This document shows positions 20,007 to 29,326 of a stretch of 64,000 nucleotides of DNA, in pieces (the stretch's first letter is position 1; the number at the start of each line of letters is the position of its first letter). The position numbers were made by a program, and so were the translations under genes. The notes under the pieces were generated by a model that did no database searches, had not been told where the DNA came from, and worked only from the letters and a program-made list of their open reading frames with translations. The stretch comes from Microvirga pudoricolor (GTDB taxonomy: Bacteria > Pseudomonadota > Alphaproteobacteria > Rhizobiales > Beijerinckiaceae). The DNA is taken from assembly GCF_016892705.1 (NCBI RefSeq), contig NZ_JAFEMB010000007.1:1-64000 (forward strand), in the 5' to 3' direction.

Positions 20007-20549
20007 ATTCGCAGGCCAATGAGAGCTATGCCGGTCCCGCAGAAAGACGGGCCCCGCGCCAACCGAGATATTCGCGGTGTCCGCGAAGTGCAGTTGATCG
20101 ACGATACGGGCCAGAACCGCGGGGTTGTGGCCTTTCCGGACGCACTTCGAATCGCCGAAGAGGCTGGGCTTGATCTCGTGGAGATCGCCCCCAATTCGAC
20201 GCCGCCGGTCTGTAAGATCCTCGATTACGGAAAATATCGCTTCCTTGAGCAGAAAAAGGCCGCCGAGGCCCGCAAGAAGCAGAAAACCGTCGAGGTCAAG
20301 GAAATCAAGCTTCGGCCCGGCATCGACGATCATGACTATGACGTCAAGATGAAGGCTATGAAGAGCTTCTTCGAGGAAGGTAACAAGGTGAAGATCACCT
20401 TGCGCTTCCGCGGCCGCGAGATGGCACACCAGGGCCTGGGTCTCAAGGTGCTCGACCGGGTGAAGGCCGATGTGGGCGATATCGCCAAGGTCGAGATGGA
20501 GCCGAACTTCGAGGGCCGTCAGGTCGTCATGGTCCTGGCGCCGCGCTGA
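20007..20549 (+). CDS. infC: Translation initiation factor IF-3, apparent ATT start
   Basis: IF-3 binds the 30S subunit, checks the start codon and blocks premature 50S joining. N-terminal domain: [13 protein letters not shown] to [30 protein letters not shown]-terminal domain: [17 protein letters not shown] to MVLAPR. The first in-frame ATG (20019) lies 21 nt from the only ribosome binding site, AGGAG at 19993-19997. The ATT at 20007 is 9 nt from it and gives the family N-terminus ([19 protein letters not shown]). An ATT start is known for infC in other bacteria and allows IF-3 to autoregulate, so 20007 is chosen (180 residues). Confidence 0.92.
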   Translation: MRRPMRAMPVPQKDGPRANRDIRGVREVQLIDDTGQNRGVVAFPDALRIAEEAGLDLVEIAPNSTPPVCKILDYGKYRFLEQKKAAEARKKQKTVEVKEIKLRPGIDDHDYDVKMKAMKSFFEEGNKVKITLRFRGREMAHQGLGLKVLDRVKADVGDIAKVEMEPNFEGRQVVMVLAPR

Positions 20550-20572
20550 GCCGTTCCCGAGATCGACGTTTT

Positions 20573-20610
20573 CAATGGCCGTCCGGATCTTCCGGCGGCC
20601 ATTGCCTTTT
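20573..20610 (+). terminator. Terminator-like hairpin after infC
   Basis: A 13-bp stem with one bulged T (20573-20586 with 20592-20604; arms CAATGGCC and GGCCATTG outside) and a 5-nt loop, followed by CCTTTT. It would end or reduce transcription between infC and rpmI. Confidence 0.65.
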
Positions 20611-20641
20611 CGGGCGCCTTCTGCCATAAGCCGCCCTTCAT

Positions 20642-20685
20642 CGAACCGCCCGGCTGATCAAGGGCTGCCGTGGCGGTTCGTTTTT
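20642..20685 (+). terminator. Second terminator-like hairpin in the rpmI leader (possible attenuator)
   Basis: CGAACCGCC (20642-20650) pairs perfectly with GGCGGTTCG (20672-20680), followed directly by TTTTT. The 21-nt apical part can fold further. It lies 70 bp before rpmI. In several bacteria the rpmI-rplT leader is the site of L20 autorepression, so this could be an attenuator rather than a plain terminator. Confidence 0.6.
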
Positions 20686-20755
20686 GCTCACAGCAGCAAT
20701 GAATGAAGCCACGGGGCGGTCCGCCGCCACGAGGCTTGTCCAATAGGAGAGCCAA

Positions 20756-20956
20756 ATGCCCAAGCTGAAGACGAAATCGGGCGCGAAGAAGCGCTTCAAG
20801 ATCACTGGCACCGGCAAGGTCGTTTACGCCCAAGCCGGCAAGCGCCACGGGATGATCAAGCGGACCAACAAGCAGATCCGCAACCTGCGCGGCACCACGA
20901 CCATGTTCGAGGGCGACGCGTACAACGTGAAGAAGTACTTCCTGCCCAACGGCTAA
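20756..20956 (+). CDS. rpmI: 50S ribosomal protein L35
   Basis: 66 residues, the usual L35 length, very basic, beginning [22 protein letters not shown] and with the conserved [18 protein letters not shown] centre. AGGAGAG lies 6 nt before the ATG. It is placed between infC and rplT as in most bacteria. Confidence 0.97.
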   Translation: MPKLKTKSGAKKRFKITGTGKVVYAQAGKRHGMIKRTNKQIRNLRGTTTMFEGDAYNVKKYFLPNG

Positions 20957-20999
20957 GGCAGTCTTTTTCCCAAATCCCGGATTTTGAAGGAGTTTTTCC

Positions 21000-21371
21000 A
21001 TGGCCCGCGTCAAACGGGGCGTTACGTCCCACGCCAAGCACAAGAAGGTTCTGAAGGCCGCCAAGGGTTTCTACGGCCGCCGCAAGAACACCATCCGCAT
21101 CGCCAAGCAGGCGGTCGAGAAGAGCATGCAATATGCTTATCGCGACCGTAAGAACAAGAAGCGCACCTTCCGCGCTCTCTGGATCCAGCGCCTCAACGCC
21201 GCTGTCCGCGAGCACGGCTTGACCTATTCCCGATTTATCGATGGTCTCGGCAAGGCTGGGATCGAGGTCGATCGCAAGGTTCTGTCCGAGATGGCCATCC
21301 ACGAGCCGGCGGCCTTCGCCGCTTACGTGGAGCGCGCCAAGGCTTCGCTGCCGCAGCAGCAGGCCGCTTAA
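21000..21371 (+). CDS. rplT: 50S ribosomal protein L20
   Basis: 123 residues, starting [24 protein letters not shown] with the long basic N-terminal extension that binds 23S rRNA, then [26 protein letters not shown] and the C-terminal globular part. GGAG stands about 8 nt before the ATG. L20 is essential for early 50S assembly and in some bacteria represses this operon by binding its leader. Confidence 0.97.
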   Translation: MARVKRGVTSHAKHKKVLKAAKGFYGRRKNTIRIAKQAVEKSMQYAYRDRKNKKRTFRALWIQRLNAAVREHGLTYSRFIDGLGKAGIEVDRKVLSEMAIHEPAAFAAYVERAKASLPQQQAA

Positions 21372-21540
21372 GGACACCTTAGGATCCGGCGCGGCTGGGC
21401 AACCGCCGCGCCGCCATTTCCCCTTCTCCGAGACCCCTCCGCGCCGGCAGCCTTGGGCTGCCCCCGATTTCGCGGCTCGGACGACTTGACGGTTCCGGCG
21501 CCGCGCTTCACTCAAGCGCCTGCATTCTGGTACGGAACCG

Positions 21541-22623
21541 ATGACCGATCTCTCTGAACTCGAAAACACCCTGCTCGGGCAGGTGAATGCGGCCGGCGAC
21601 GAAGCCGCCCTGGAAACCGTACGCGTGTCCGCGCTCGGCAAGAAGGGCTCCGTCTCCGAGCTGCTGAAGACGCTGGGCGCCATGACGCCCGAGGAGCGCA
21701 AGGAACGCGGCCCCCTCATCAACGGCCTGCGCGACAAGGTCCAGACGGCGATCGCGGCCCGGAAGGATACCCTGGGCGAGGCCGCCCTCGACGCGCGGCT
21801 CGCCGCCGAGCGCATCGACGTCACCCTGCCGGTGCAGGAAGGTCCCGAGACCCGCGGGCGCATCCATCCCATCACCCAGGTCATCGACGAGCTGACGGCG
21901 ATCTTCGCCGATATGGGGTTCTCGGTGGCCGAGGGGCCGGATATCGAGACCGACTATCTCAACTTCACGGCGCTGAACTTCCCCGTCGGCCACCCGGCCC
22001 GCGAGATGCACGACACCTTCTTCCTGGCCCCCGACGAGAAGGGCGAGCGCAAGGTGCTGCGCACCCATACGTCGCCGGTGCAGATCCGCACGATGACATC
22101 GCAAAAGCCGCCGATCCGGGTCATTATCCCGGGCCGCACGTACCGGCACGACTCCGACCAGACCCACACGCCGATGTTCCATCAGGTGGAGGGGCTCGTC
22201 ATCGACAAGCAGGCCAACATCGCCCACATGAAGTGGGTGCTGGAGGAATTCTGCAAAGCCTTCTTCGAGGTCGAGCAGGTGAAAATGCGGTTCCGCCCGT
22301 CCTTTTTCCCCTTCACGGAGCCGTCCGCCGAGGTGGACATCCAGTGCTCCCGGAAGGGCGGCGAGATCCGCTTCGGCGAGGGCGACGACTGGCTCGAGAT
22401 CCTGGGCTGCGGCATGGTCCACCCGAACGTCCTGCGCAATTGCGGCCTCGATCCGGACGAATACCAGGGCTTTGCCTGGGGCATGGGCATCGACCGCATC
22501 GCCATGCTGAAATACGGCATGCCGGACCTGCGCCAGTTCTTCGAGGCGGATGTGCGCTGGCTGAACCATTACGGCTTCCGGCCGCTGGATATTCCATCGC
22601 TCGTGGGCGGGCTGACGTCTTAA
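21541..22623 (+). CDS. pheS: Phenylalanine-tRNA ligase alpha subunit
   Basis: 360 residues. An N-terminal coiled coil (1-85) is followed by the class II catalytic core: motif 1 region [32 protein letters not shown], motif 2 ([25 protein letters not shown], about 198-222) and motif 3 ([18 protein letters not shown], about 318-335). With PheT it forms an alpha2-beta2 enzyme that charges tRNA-Phe. It is separated from pheT by 116 bp holding a palindromic repeat. Confidence 0.97.
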   Translation: MTDLSELENTLLGQVNAAGDEAALETVRVSALGKKGSVSELLKTLGAMTPEERKERGPLINGLRDKVQTAIAARKDTLGEAALDARLAAERIDVTLPVQEGPETRGRIHPITQVIDELTAIFADMGFSVAEGPDIETDYLNFTALNFPVGHPAREMHDTFFLAPDEKGERKVLRTHTSPVQIRTMTSQKPPIRVIIPGRTYRHDSDQTHTPMFHQVEGLVIDKQANIAHMKWVLEEFCKAFFEVEQVKMRFRPSFFPFTEPSAEVDIQCSRKGGEIRFGEGDDWLEILGCGMVHPNVLRNCGLDPDEYQGFAWGMGIDRIAMLKYGMPDLRQFFEADVRWLNHYGFRPLDIPSLVGGLTS

Positions 22624-22625
22624 GC

Positions 22626-22722
22626 GTCATCCCGGCCGAGGCATCGCCAAAAGCCGGGGCATAAACCTGAAGCTTTCATTTTGAACACGATCCCGGATCT
22701 GGCCCTGCCAGTCCGGGATGAC
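22626..22722. repeat. Palindromic intergenic repeat (family 2) between pheS and pheT
   Basis: Outer inverted arms GTCATCCCGG (22626-22635) and CCGGGATGAC (22713-22722), and an inner hairpin ATCCCGGA (22690-22697) with TCCGGGAT (22712-22719). The same arms recur at 25176-25277 and 25687-25722. Confidence 0.75.
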
Positions 22723-22739
22723 ACTCAAGGAACAGTGTC

Positions 22740-25157
22740 GTGAAATTCTCCCTTTCCTGGTTGAAAGACCACCTCGACACCACGGCCTCCCTCGACGAGA
22801 TCGTGGAAACGCTCACCCGCATCGGTCTCGAGGTCGAGGGCGTTGAGGACAAGGCGAAGGTGTTGGCGCCTTATTCCATCGCGTATGTGATCTCGGCCGA
22901 GCAGCACCCGAACGCCGACCGCCTGCGGGTCTGCATGGTGGATACGGGCGAAGGCGCGCCGGTTCAGGTCGTGTGCGGAGCACCCAACGCCCGCACCGGC
23001 ATGAAGAGCGTATTCTCGCCGCCGGGCACCTACATTCCGGGCAAGAACATCACGCTCGGGGTCGGAACGATCCGGGGCGTCGAGAGCCGGGGCATGCTGT
23101 GCTCGGCGGCGGAGCTTGGGATCTCCGACGATCACGACGGCATCATCGACCTGCCCGAGGATGCGCCGGTGGGCCAGCCCTACGCGGCCTATGCGGGCCT
23201 CGACGATCCGGTGATCGAGATCAACCTGACGCCGAACCGGCCGGACTGCACCTCGATCCACGGCATCGCCCGCGACCTCGCGGCGGCGGGCCTCGGTACC
23301 CTGACGAAGGACGCGGTCGAGCCCGTGGCGGGGCAGGGCGCCTGCCCGGTCTCCGTGACCCTCGACATTGACGACGCCAAGCTCTGCCCGGCCTTCGCGC
23401 TGCGCCTCGTGCGCGGCGTCAGGAACGGACCTTCGCCGGAATGGCTCCAGCGCCGTCTCACGTCCATCGGGTTGCGTCCCATCAACGCCCTGGTGGACAT
23501 CACCAACTACATCACCTTCGACCGGGGGCGGCCGCTCCATGTCTTCGACGCCAAGAAGGTGAAGGGCAATCTGACCGTGCGCCGGGCCAAGGAGGGCGAG
23601 GAAGTCCTGGCCCTCGATACCCGCACCTACAAGCTCGATCCGTCCGTCGTGGTGATCGCGGACGAGACCGGCGTCGAGTCGATCGGCGGCATCATGGGCG
23701 GCGAACATTCGGGCGTGGACGAGAACACGACCGAGGTGCTCATCGAAGCGGCCCTCTGGGACCCGCTCAACATCGCCCAGACCGGCCGCAAGCTCGGGAT
23801 CATCACCGATGCGCGTTACCGCTTCGAGCGCGGCGTCGACCCGGCCTTCACGGGTCCAGGCCTCGACCTCGCGACCCGCATGGTCATCGACCTGTGCGGC
23901 GGCGAGGCGAGCGAGGCCCTTGTGGCCGGCGAAGTTCCTGCCGTGACCCGCAGCATCGACTTCCCGTTCGCGGAGGTGCCGCGCCTGTCTGGACTGGACG
24001 TCCAGCCCGACGAATCCCGGACGATCCTGGAAAAGCTCGGATTCGGGGTGTCCGGTTCGGGTGGCCGCGTGAGCGTCACGCCGCCGTCCTGGCGCCCGGA
24101 TATCGAGGGCAAGGCGGATCTGGTCGAAGAGGTGATCCGCATCGCGGGCGTCGACCGGATCCTGCCGCAGCCCCTGCCGCGCATCGAGGCCACGGTGGCC
24201 AAGCCGATCCTGACCCCGATCCAGCGTCGCACGCGCCTGGCCAAGCGCACGCTCGCGACGCGCGGCCTCGTGGAGGCCGTCACCTGGTCCTTCGTGGCCA
24301 AGGGGGAGGCGGAGCTGTTCGGCGGGGGCGATGCCCGGCTGGCGCTCGCCAACCCCATCGCGGCGGACCTGTCCGACATGCGCCCGAGCCTGCTGCCGGG
24401 CCTGCTCAAGGCAGCGCAGCGCAATGCGGATCGCGGCTTCGGGGACGTGGCCCTGTTCGAAGTCGGCCAGACCTTCGCGTCCGACCAACCCGAGGGCCAG
24501 TCCATCAAGGCGGCAGCGGTCCGGCGGGGCACAGCGCGGGCCGAAGGCGTGGGCCGTCACTGGGACGGCGGCGCCGTCGCGGTCGATGTGTTCGACGCCA
24601 AGGCCGACGCGTTAGCGCTGCTGTCGGCGCTGGGTGTGCCCGTGGGGGGGCTCCAGGTCGTCGCCGGCGGGCCCTCCTGGCTCCATCCCGGCCGCTCCGG
24701 CACGCTCCAGTTCGGTCCAAAGAACGTGATCGGCTCTTTCGGTGAGATCCATCCGAAGATTCTCAAGGCCCTGGACCTCAAGGGGCCGCTCGTGGCCTTC
24801 GAATTGACATTGGATGCGCTCCCGCCCGCGAAGGCGAAGCCCACCAAGATGAAGCCCAAACTCACCCTGTCGGACTTCCAGCCGATCTCCCGCGACTTCG
24901 CCTTCGTGGTGGGCCGGGCCGTGGCGGCGGGCGACATCGTCAAAGCGGCGCAAGCCGCCGAGCGCGCGCTCATCGCCGGCATCGAGGTCTTCGACGTCTA
25001 CGAGGGGACGGGCATCGACCCGGATAAGAAGTCCGTGGCCATCGCCGTGACCCTCCAGCCGACGGAGAAGACCCTCACGGATACGGAGATCGAGGCGGTT
25101 TCCGCGAAGATCGTCGGTGAGGTCTTGAAGAAGACCGGCGCGGTGCTGCGGGGGTAA
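22740..25157 (+). CDS. pheT: Phenylalanine-tRNA ligase beta subunit
   Basis: 805 residues with the full PheT architecture: tRNA-binding OB fold (about 40-150, with [15 protein letters not shown]), B3/B4 editing domain (about 210-390), B5 DNA-binding-like domain (about 400-475), a catalytic-like core (YRFERGVDP region and the core after [21 protein letters not shown]), and a C-terminal ferredoxin-fold anticodon-binding domain ([13 protein letters not shown] onward). It starts with GTG at 22740. The order pheS-pheT behind infC-rpmI-rplT is the common bacterial one. Confidence 0.96.
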   Translation: MKFSLSWLKDHLDTTASLDEIVETLTRIGLEVEGVEDKAKVLAPYSIAYVISAEQHPNADRLRVCMVDTGEGAPVQVVCGAPNARTGMKSVFSPPGTYIPGKNITLGVGTIRGVESRGMLCSAAELGISDDHDGIIDLPEDAPVGQPYAAYAGLDDPVIEINLTPNRPDCTSIHGIARDLAAAGLGTLTKDAVEPVAGQGACPVSVTLDIDDAKLCPAFALRLVRGVRNGPSPEWLQRRLTSIGLRPINALVDITNYITFDRGRPLHVFDAKKVKGNLTVRRAKEGEEVLALDTRTYKLDPSVVVIADETGVESIGGIMGGEHSGVDENTTEVLIEAALWDPLNIAQTGRKLGIITDARYRFERGVDPAFTGPGLDLATRMVIDLCGGEASEALVAGEVPAVTRSIDFPFAEVPRLSGLDVQPDESRTILEKLGFGVSGSGGRVSVTPPSWRPDIEGKADLVEEVIRIAGVDRILPQPLPRIEATVAKPILTPIQRRTRLAKRTLATRGLVEAVTWSFVAKGEAELFGGGDARLALANPIAADLSDMRPSLLPGLLKAAQRNADRGFGDVALFEVGQTFASDQPEGQSIKAAAVRRGTARAEGVGRHWDGGAVAVDVFDAKADALALLSALGVPVGGLQVVAGGPSWLHPGRSGTLQFGPKNVIGSFGEIHPKILKALDLKGPLVAFELTLDALPPAKAKPTKMKPKLTLSDFQPISRDFAFVVGRAVAAGDIVKAAQAAERALIAGIEVFDVYEGTGIDPDKKSVAIAVTLQPTEKTLTDTEIEAVSAKIVGEVLKKTGAVLRG

Positions 25158-25173
25158 ACGCGCGAAACCCGAA

Positions 25174-25278
25174 GCGTCATCCCGGGCGAGCTTAGCGAGA
25201 CCCGGGACCGTCATCCGGATAGGGCGCCCTTTTCTGACAACGATCCCGTATCGCGGCTTTGCCGCGTTCGGGATGACA
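25174..25278. repeat. Palindromic intergenic repeat (family 2) downstream of pheT
   Basis: Begins with GTCATCCCGG at 25176 and ends with CGGGATGAC at 25277. In between lie CGAGCTTAGCGAGACCCGGGA and GATCCCGTATCGCGG with TTTGCCGCG, a second hairpin. It follows the pheT stop within 20 bp. No T-tract follows, so it is a repeat rather than a typical terminator. Confidence 0.75.
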
Positions 25279-25377
25279 GGCTAGAGCCGTTTCCATTGGC
25301 ATGGAGTCGGCACTTCTCTTTGCCGTGCGGCATTTTTGGTGGTGAACCGGATCCACTTCACCGAAAAATGCTCTAGG

Positions 25378-25671
25378 CTACGGTACGAACTCCTCTGCCA
25401 GATCCCGCCAGTGCGGATTGTCGCGCTCGATCAACGCAACTTTCCAAGCACGGTGCCACTTCTTGAGCTGCTTCTCACGTGCGATGGCACTGTCCGGCGT
25501 CTCGAAAGTCTCGAAATAGACAAGCCGGTCTACATTGTACTTCGCCGTAAACCCTTTCACCGCATGGGTTTTATGCTCGAAGACCCGCCTGTGAAGATCA
25601 TTGGTGATGCCGATATAGATCGGGCCGTCTTTCCGGGTCGCGAGCATGTAGACATAGTAGGCCTCGATCAT
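25378..25671 (-). CDS. GIY-YIG nuclease superfamily protein
   Basis: 97 residues matching the small UPF0213/YhbQ-type GIY-YIG domain: YYVYMLATRKDGPIYIGITNDLHRRV (the GIY and YIG strands, and the catalytic Arg in DLHRRVFEHK), then VKGFTAKYNVDRLVYFETFETPDSAIAREKQLKKWHRAWKVALIE. Such proteins are stand-alone, often highly copied in Rhizobiales, and their targets are unknown. The ATG at 25671 has GGGAGG 5 nt upstream. The open frame further upstream reads through a palindromic repeat and is rejected. The start overlaps the moeB stop. Confidence 0.9.
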   Translation of the reverse strand: MIEAYYVYMLATRKDGPIYIGITNDLHRRVFEHKTHAVKGFTAKYNVDRLVYFETFETPDSAIAREKQLKKWHRAWKVALIERDNPHWRDLAEEFVP

Positions 25672-26516
25672 GCGAACCTCCCTAGCGATCCCGGATCTCC
25701 GCTGCGCTCCGTCCGGGATGACACCTGATCCCGCCCACTCAACGGATTCCCGCGGTCCCATCCGTACCGCACCGTATCGAACCGCATCCCCCTCGCATCG
25801 ACCATCAGCAGCCGTCCCACCAGCCCCTCGCCGAAGCCCACGACCTCGCGGATGACCTCCATGGCCATGAGGCTGCCCATGACACCCGCAAGCGCACCCA
25901 GCACCCCGGCCTCCGCGCAGGTCGGGACCGCACCCGGCGGCGGCGGGTCGGGGAAGAGGCAGCGATAGGTGGGGTTCGGTGTGCCGTCGGGGCCCATCTC
26001 ATGGGCCCGGATCGTGGTGAGGGAGCCGTCGAACTGGCCGAGCGCCGCCGTGACGAGGGGCTTTCCGGTGTGGAAACAGGCGTCCGAGACGGCGTACCGG
26101 GTCTCGAAATTGTCCGACCCGTCGGCCACGATGTCGTAGCCCTCGACCAGCGCCCCTGCGTTGTCCGGCGTGATCCGCAAGGTATGAGCCTCGACCGAGA
26201 CCGCCGGATTGATCCGCCCCACGGCGGCCCTGGCGCTTTCGGCCTTGAGCCGCCCCACGTCCGGTGTCCCGTGAATGACCTGGCGCTGGAGGTTGGACAG
26301 CGAGACCGTATCGTTGTCCACGACCCCCACGGCACCAATCCCGGCTGCCGCGAGATATTGGATCAGGGGCGACCCGAGGCCTCCGGCCCCGATCACGAGG
26401 ACGCGAGCGGCCTTCAGCTTCATCTGGCCGGGGCCGCCGACATCGCGCAACACGAGGTGACGCGCGTAACGATCGACCTCTTCGGACGACAGGGGCGGGG
26501 GCGGGGACGGCGGCAT
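25668..26516 (-). CDS. moeB: Molybdopterin-synthase adenylyltransferase (MoeB/ThiF/HesA family)
   Basis: 282 residues from the ATG at 26516. GAGGLGSPLIQYLAAAG (43-59) is the ATP-binding loop, DNDTVSLSNLQRQVIH the adenylation strand, and ADGSDNFETRY the crossover segment. YRCLFPDPPPPGAVPTCAEAGVLGALAGVMGSL is the MoeB-type block. It adenylates the C-terminal glycine of MoaD or ThiS so that sulfur can be loaded. The last 20 or so residues (SSRTERSGDPGSLGRFA) are encoded by a palindromic repeat and are not family-like. A GTG at 26579 would add 21 residues. No mo- or thi-gene is next to it. Confidence 0.88.
   Translation of the reverse strand: MPPSPPPPLSSEEVDRYARHLVLRDVGGPGQMKLKAARVLVIGAGGLGSPLIQYLAAAGIGAVGVVDNDTVSLSNLQRQVIHGTPDVGRLKAESARAAVGRINPAVSVEAHTLRITPDNAGALVEGYDIVADGSDNFETRYAVSDACFHTGKPLVTAALGQFDGSLTTIRAHEMGPDGTPNPTYRCLFPDPPPPGAVPTCAEAGVLGALAGVMGSLMAMEVIREVVGFGEGLVGRLLMVDARGMRFDTVRYGWDRGNPLSGRDQVSSRTERSGDPGSLGRFA
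25687..25722. repeat. Palindromic repeat (family 2) inside the 3' end of moeB
   Basis: ATCCCGGA (25688-25695) and TCCGGGATGAC (25712-25722) form a hairpin identical in arms to the repeats beside pheT. It lies within the moeB coding region and just upstream of the GIY-YIG start. Confidence 0.75.
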
Positions 26517-26690
26517 GGTGCGACTTTTCTCGGCGGGACGGGCCCTATCAACCATCTTCCTGAGGAAATAGGGTATCACCTTGACAGGATGCTTGGCGAC
26601 ATGGCCCTTCCCATGCCATCGTCAACCAGCAATCGGATAACAAATCCGAGTTGGATACCCAAAGAACCTCGATAACAGGGAACATTGCCG

Positions 26691-27692
26691 ATGAAAGCTC
26701 GTAAATTCGGCCTCGCGCTCGCAGGTCTCGCTCTCTCCGCCACCACGGCCCTGGCTCAGGACGCGTTCAAGCCGGCCATCGTCTATGACCTCGGTGGAAA
26801 GTTCGACAAGTCCTTCAACGAGGGCGTCCATGCGGGCGCCGAGAAGTACAAGAAGGACACCGGCACCGATTACCGCGACTTCGAGCCCCAGAACGACGCT
26901 CAGCGCGAACAGGCCTTGCGCCGCTTCGCCCGCGACGGCTACTCGCCCATCGTGGCCGTGGGCTTCAGCCAGGAAACGGCCCTCAAGAAGGTGGCCGACG
27001 AATTCCCCAAGACCAAGTTCGCGATCATCGACGCGGTGGTCGAGAAGCCGAACGTCCAATCCACCGTGTTCAAGGAGCATGAGGGGTCCTTCCTGGTCGG
27101 CCTCCTGGCGGCCCAGGCCTCGAAGTCCGGCAAGGTCGGTTTCGTGGGCGGCATGGACATCCCGCTGATCCGCAAGTTCGCCTGCGGCTACGTCCAGGGC
27201 GTCAAATACGCCAAGAAGGACGCCGAGGTGTTCCAGAACATGACCGGGACCACCGGCGCGGCCTGGAACGACCCGGTGAAGGGCGGCGAACTCGCCAAGA
27301 GCCAGATCGACCGCGGCGCGGATGTGGTCTACCACGCGGCGGGCGGCACGGGTGTTGGCGTCCTTCGGGCCACGGCGGATGCGGGCAAGCTCGGCATCGG
27401 CGTCGACTCCAACCAGAATGCCCTTCATCCGGGCAAGATGCTGACCTCCATGGTCAAGCGTGTGGACGTGGCGACCTATAACGCCTTCGACCAGGCCAAG
27501 AAGGGCACCTTCAAGGCCGGCGTCAGCGCGCTTGGCCTCAACGAGGACGGCGTGGCGTGGGCGCTCGACGACAACAACAAGGCGCTCATCACGGCCGACA
27601 TGAAGGCAGCTGCCGACAAGGCCGCCGACGGCATCAAGTCGGGGTCCATCAAGGTGCACGACTACATGTCGGACTCCAAGTGCCCGATGTAA
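26691..27692 (+). CDS. BMP family ABC transporter substrate-binding protein (nucleosides)
   Basis: 333 residues: signal peptide (1-23, ending ALAQ), then a type I periplasmic-binding fold with the BMP/PnrA signature (FKPAIVYDLGGKFDKSFNEG, GFSQETALKKVADEFP, VGFVGGMDIPLIRKFACGY, and GVDSNQNALHPGKMLTSMVKRVD near the C-terminus). Proteins of this type bind purine and pyrimidine nucleosides, or autoinducer-like ligands in spirochaetes. The ATG at 26691 has AGGGA 9 nt upstream; a TTG two codons earlier is less likely. A strong terminator after it favours excess of this subunit over the rest of the operon. Confidence 0.93.
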   Translation: MKARKFGLALAGLALSATTALAQDAFKPAIVYDLGGKFDKSFNEGVHAGAEKYKKDTGTDYRDFEPQNDAQREQALRRFARDGYSPIVAVGFSQETALKKVADEFPKTKFAIIDAVVEKPNVQSTVFKEHEGSFLVGLLAAQASKSGKVGFVGGMDIPLIRKFACGYVQGVKYAKKDAEVFQNMTGTTGAAWNDPVKGGELAKSQIDRGADVVYHAAGGTGVGVLRATADAGKLGIGVDSNQNALHPGKMLTSMVKRVDVATYNAFDQAKKGTFKAGVSALGLNEDGVAWALDDNNKALITADMKAAADKAADGIKSGSIKVHDYMSDSKCPM

Positions 27693-27709
27693 GTTAAGGC
27701 TCTACCCTG

Positions 27710-27748
27710 CCGGACGCCGCTCACGTGAGCGGCGTCCGGTTTCGTTTT
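27710..27748 (+). terminator. Strong hairpin between the binding-protein gene and the ATPase gene
   Basis: A perfect 15-bp inverted repeat (27710-27724 with 27725-27739; outer arms CCGGACGCC and GGCGTCCGG) followed by TTTCGTTTT. It sits 17 bp after the binding-protein stop and should act as a partial terminator within the nucleoside-importer operon. Confidence 0.85.
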
Positions 27749-27802
27749 ACGACTTTGCCTGTTCAAGAGGACCTGATCCCCGTTCGGAGACGCTAGAGAC
27801 AC

Positions 27803-29326
27803 ATGTCACCTGCCATCGAACTGATCGACATCAACAAGAGCTTCGGCGACGTTCACGCCAACAGGAACGTGAACCTCTCGGTGGCACGTGGGACGATCCA
27901 CGGCATCGTGGGCGAGAACGGCGCCGGAAAATCGACCCTGATGTCGATCCTGTACGGGTTCTACACCGCCGATTCCGGCGAGATCCGTGTCAACGGCCGG
28001 CCGGTAGCGATTCATTCCTCCAACGACGCCATCACGGCCGGGATCGGCATGGTTCACCAGCATTTCATGCTGGTGGAGCCCCTGACCGTCGTCGAGAACG
28101 TGATGCTCGGCGCCGAAGGCGGAACGTTTCTGCGCGCCGGAGAAGCGAAGGTGCGGGCCGAACTGGGGCGTCTGTCGCGGGATTATGGCCTCGACATCGA
28201 TGTGGATGCGACGGTGGGCGAATTGTCCGTCGGGCTGCAGCAGCGCGTCGAGATCCTGAAGGCGCTCTACCGTGGCGCGGATATCCTGATCCTGGACGAG
28301 CCGACGGCTGTCCTGACGCCGCCCGAGGCCGATGCCTTGTTCACCCTCCTGAAGGCCCTGAAGGAACAGGGTAAGACGGTGATCCTGATCACCCACAAGC
28401 TGCGCGAGATCATGGCCATCACGGACCGGGTCTCGGTCATGCGGCGGGGCGAGATGGTGGCGACCGTGGAAACCGCCGAGACCTCACCGCCGCAGCTCGC
28501 CGAGCTGATGGTGGGCCGGCGTGTACTCCTGCGTGTCGAGAAGGCGGAGCGCGCCCCCGGCGCGCCACTGCTGCAGGTGGAGAATTTTTCCGTTATCGAT
28601 TCCCGCGGCGTCCTGCGTGTCTCGAACGTGGCTCTCACGGTTCACGCGGGCGAGATCGTCGGCATTGCGGGCGTTGCGGGCAACGGCCAGAGCGAACTCC
28701 TGGAGGCGCTCGCCGGCATGCGCCGTCCGGTGCTCGGAACCATGCGTTTCGAAGGGCGCGAGATCGGCTTCGATGAGCACAACCCCCATCGCATGCGCCA
28801 GCTGGGATTGCTGCATGTGCCGGAGGACCGGCTGCGGATGGGTCTCGTGCCGGCCTTTCAGGCTTTCGAGAGCGCGGTGCTGGGCTTCAGCGACGATCCC
28901 AAGCTTGGACACGGTCCACTCCTCGATCACGATGCCATGATCGAAGACCTGAAGGCCAAGATGGCGCATTACGACGTCCGCCCGCCGAACCCGCGCCTGA
29001 AATCCTCGAAATTCTCCGGCGGCAACCAGCAGAAGATCGTGCTGGCCCGGGAGATCGAGCGCAATCCGAGGGTCTTGCTTGTCGGCCAGCCGACCCGGGG
29101 CGTCGACATCGGCGCCATCGAGTTCATCCATCGCCGCCTGATCGCCCTGCGAGACGCAGGCGTAGGCATCCTCCTGGTGTCCGTGGAGCTCGACGAGATC
29201 ATGAACCTGTCGGACCGCATCCTCACCATGTGCGGCGGTCAGATCACGGGCGAGCGCAAGGCGGACGAGACCGACGAGCAGGATCTCGGCCTGCTCATGG
29301 CCGGCGTCACGGACAGGGCCGCCTGA
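27803..29326 (+). CDS. Nucleoside ABC transporter ATP-binding protein (two ABC domains)
   Basis: 507 residues, a tandem ATPase of the RbsA/YufO type. The first domain has Walker A GENGAGKST (37-45), signature LSVGLQQRVEILKAL and Walker B ILILDEPTAVL. The second has the degenerate P-loop GVAGNGQSELLEAL and signature FSGGNQQKIVLAREI, with GQPTRGVD. A degenerate second P-loop is usual in this subfamily, where one site is catalytic. It works with the two permeases and the BMP protein encoded around it. Its stop overlaps the VOC gene start (TGATG). Confidence 0.93.
   Translation: MSPAIELIDINKSFGDVHANRNVNLSVARGTIHGIVGENGAGKSTLMSILYGFYTADSGEIRVNGRPVAIHSSNDAITAGIGMVHQHFMLVEPLTVVENVMLGAEGGTFLRAGEAKVRAELGRLSRDYGLDIDVDATVGELSVGLQQRVEILKALYRGADILILDEPTAVLTPPEADALFTLLKALKEQGKTVILITHKLREIMAITDRVSVMRRGEMVATVETAETSPPQLAELMVGRRVLLRVEKAERAPGAPLLQVENFSVIDSRGVLRVSNVALTVHAGEIVGIAGVAGNGQSELLEALAGMRRPVLGTMRFEGREIGFDEHNPHRMRQLGLLHVPEDRLRMGLVPAFQAFESAVLGFSDDPKLGHGPLLDHDAMIEDLKAKMAHYDVRPPNPRLKSSKFSGGNQQKIVLAREIERNPRVLLVGQPTRGVDIGAIEFIHRRLIALRDAGVGILLVSVELDEIMNLSDRILTMCGGQITGERKADETDEQDLGLLMAGVTDRAA

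Noticed and set aside
21375..21412. Terminator after rplT
   Set aside because: GGCGCGG and CCGCGCC can pair, but the loop is long, the following T-run is weak and pheS must be transcribed through it.
22725..24560. Minus-strand open frame of about 610 codons opposite pheT
   Set aside because: A shadow of the GC-rich pheT gene, with no domain or start signal.
26581..26609. Promoter of the nucleoside-importer operon at a perfect TTGACA
   Set aside because: At a spacing of 16 to 18 bp only C/T-rich sequence is found, with no acceptable -10.
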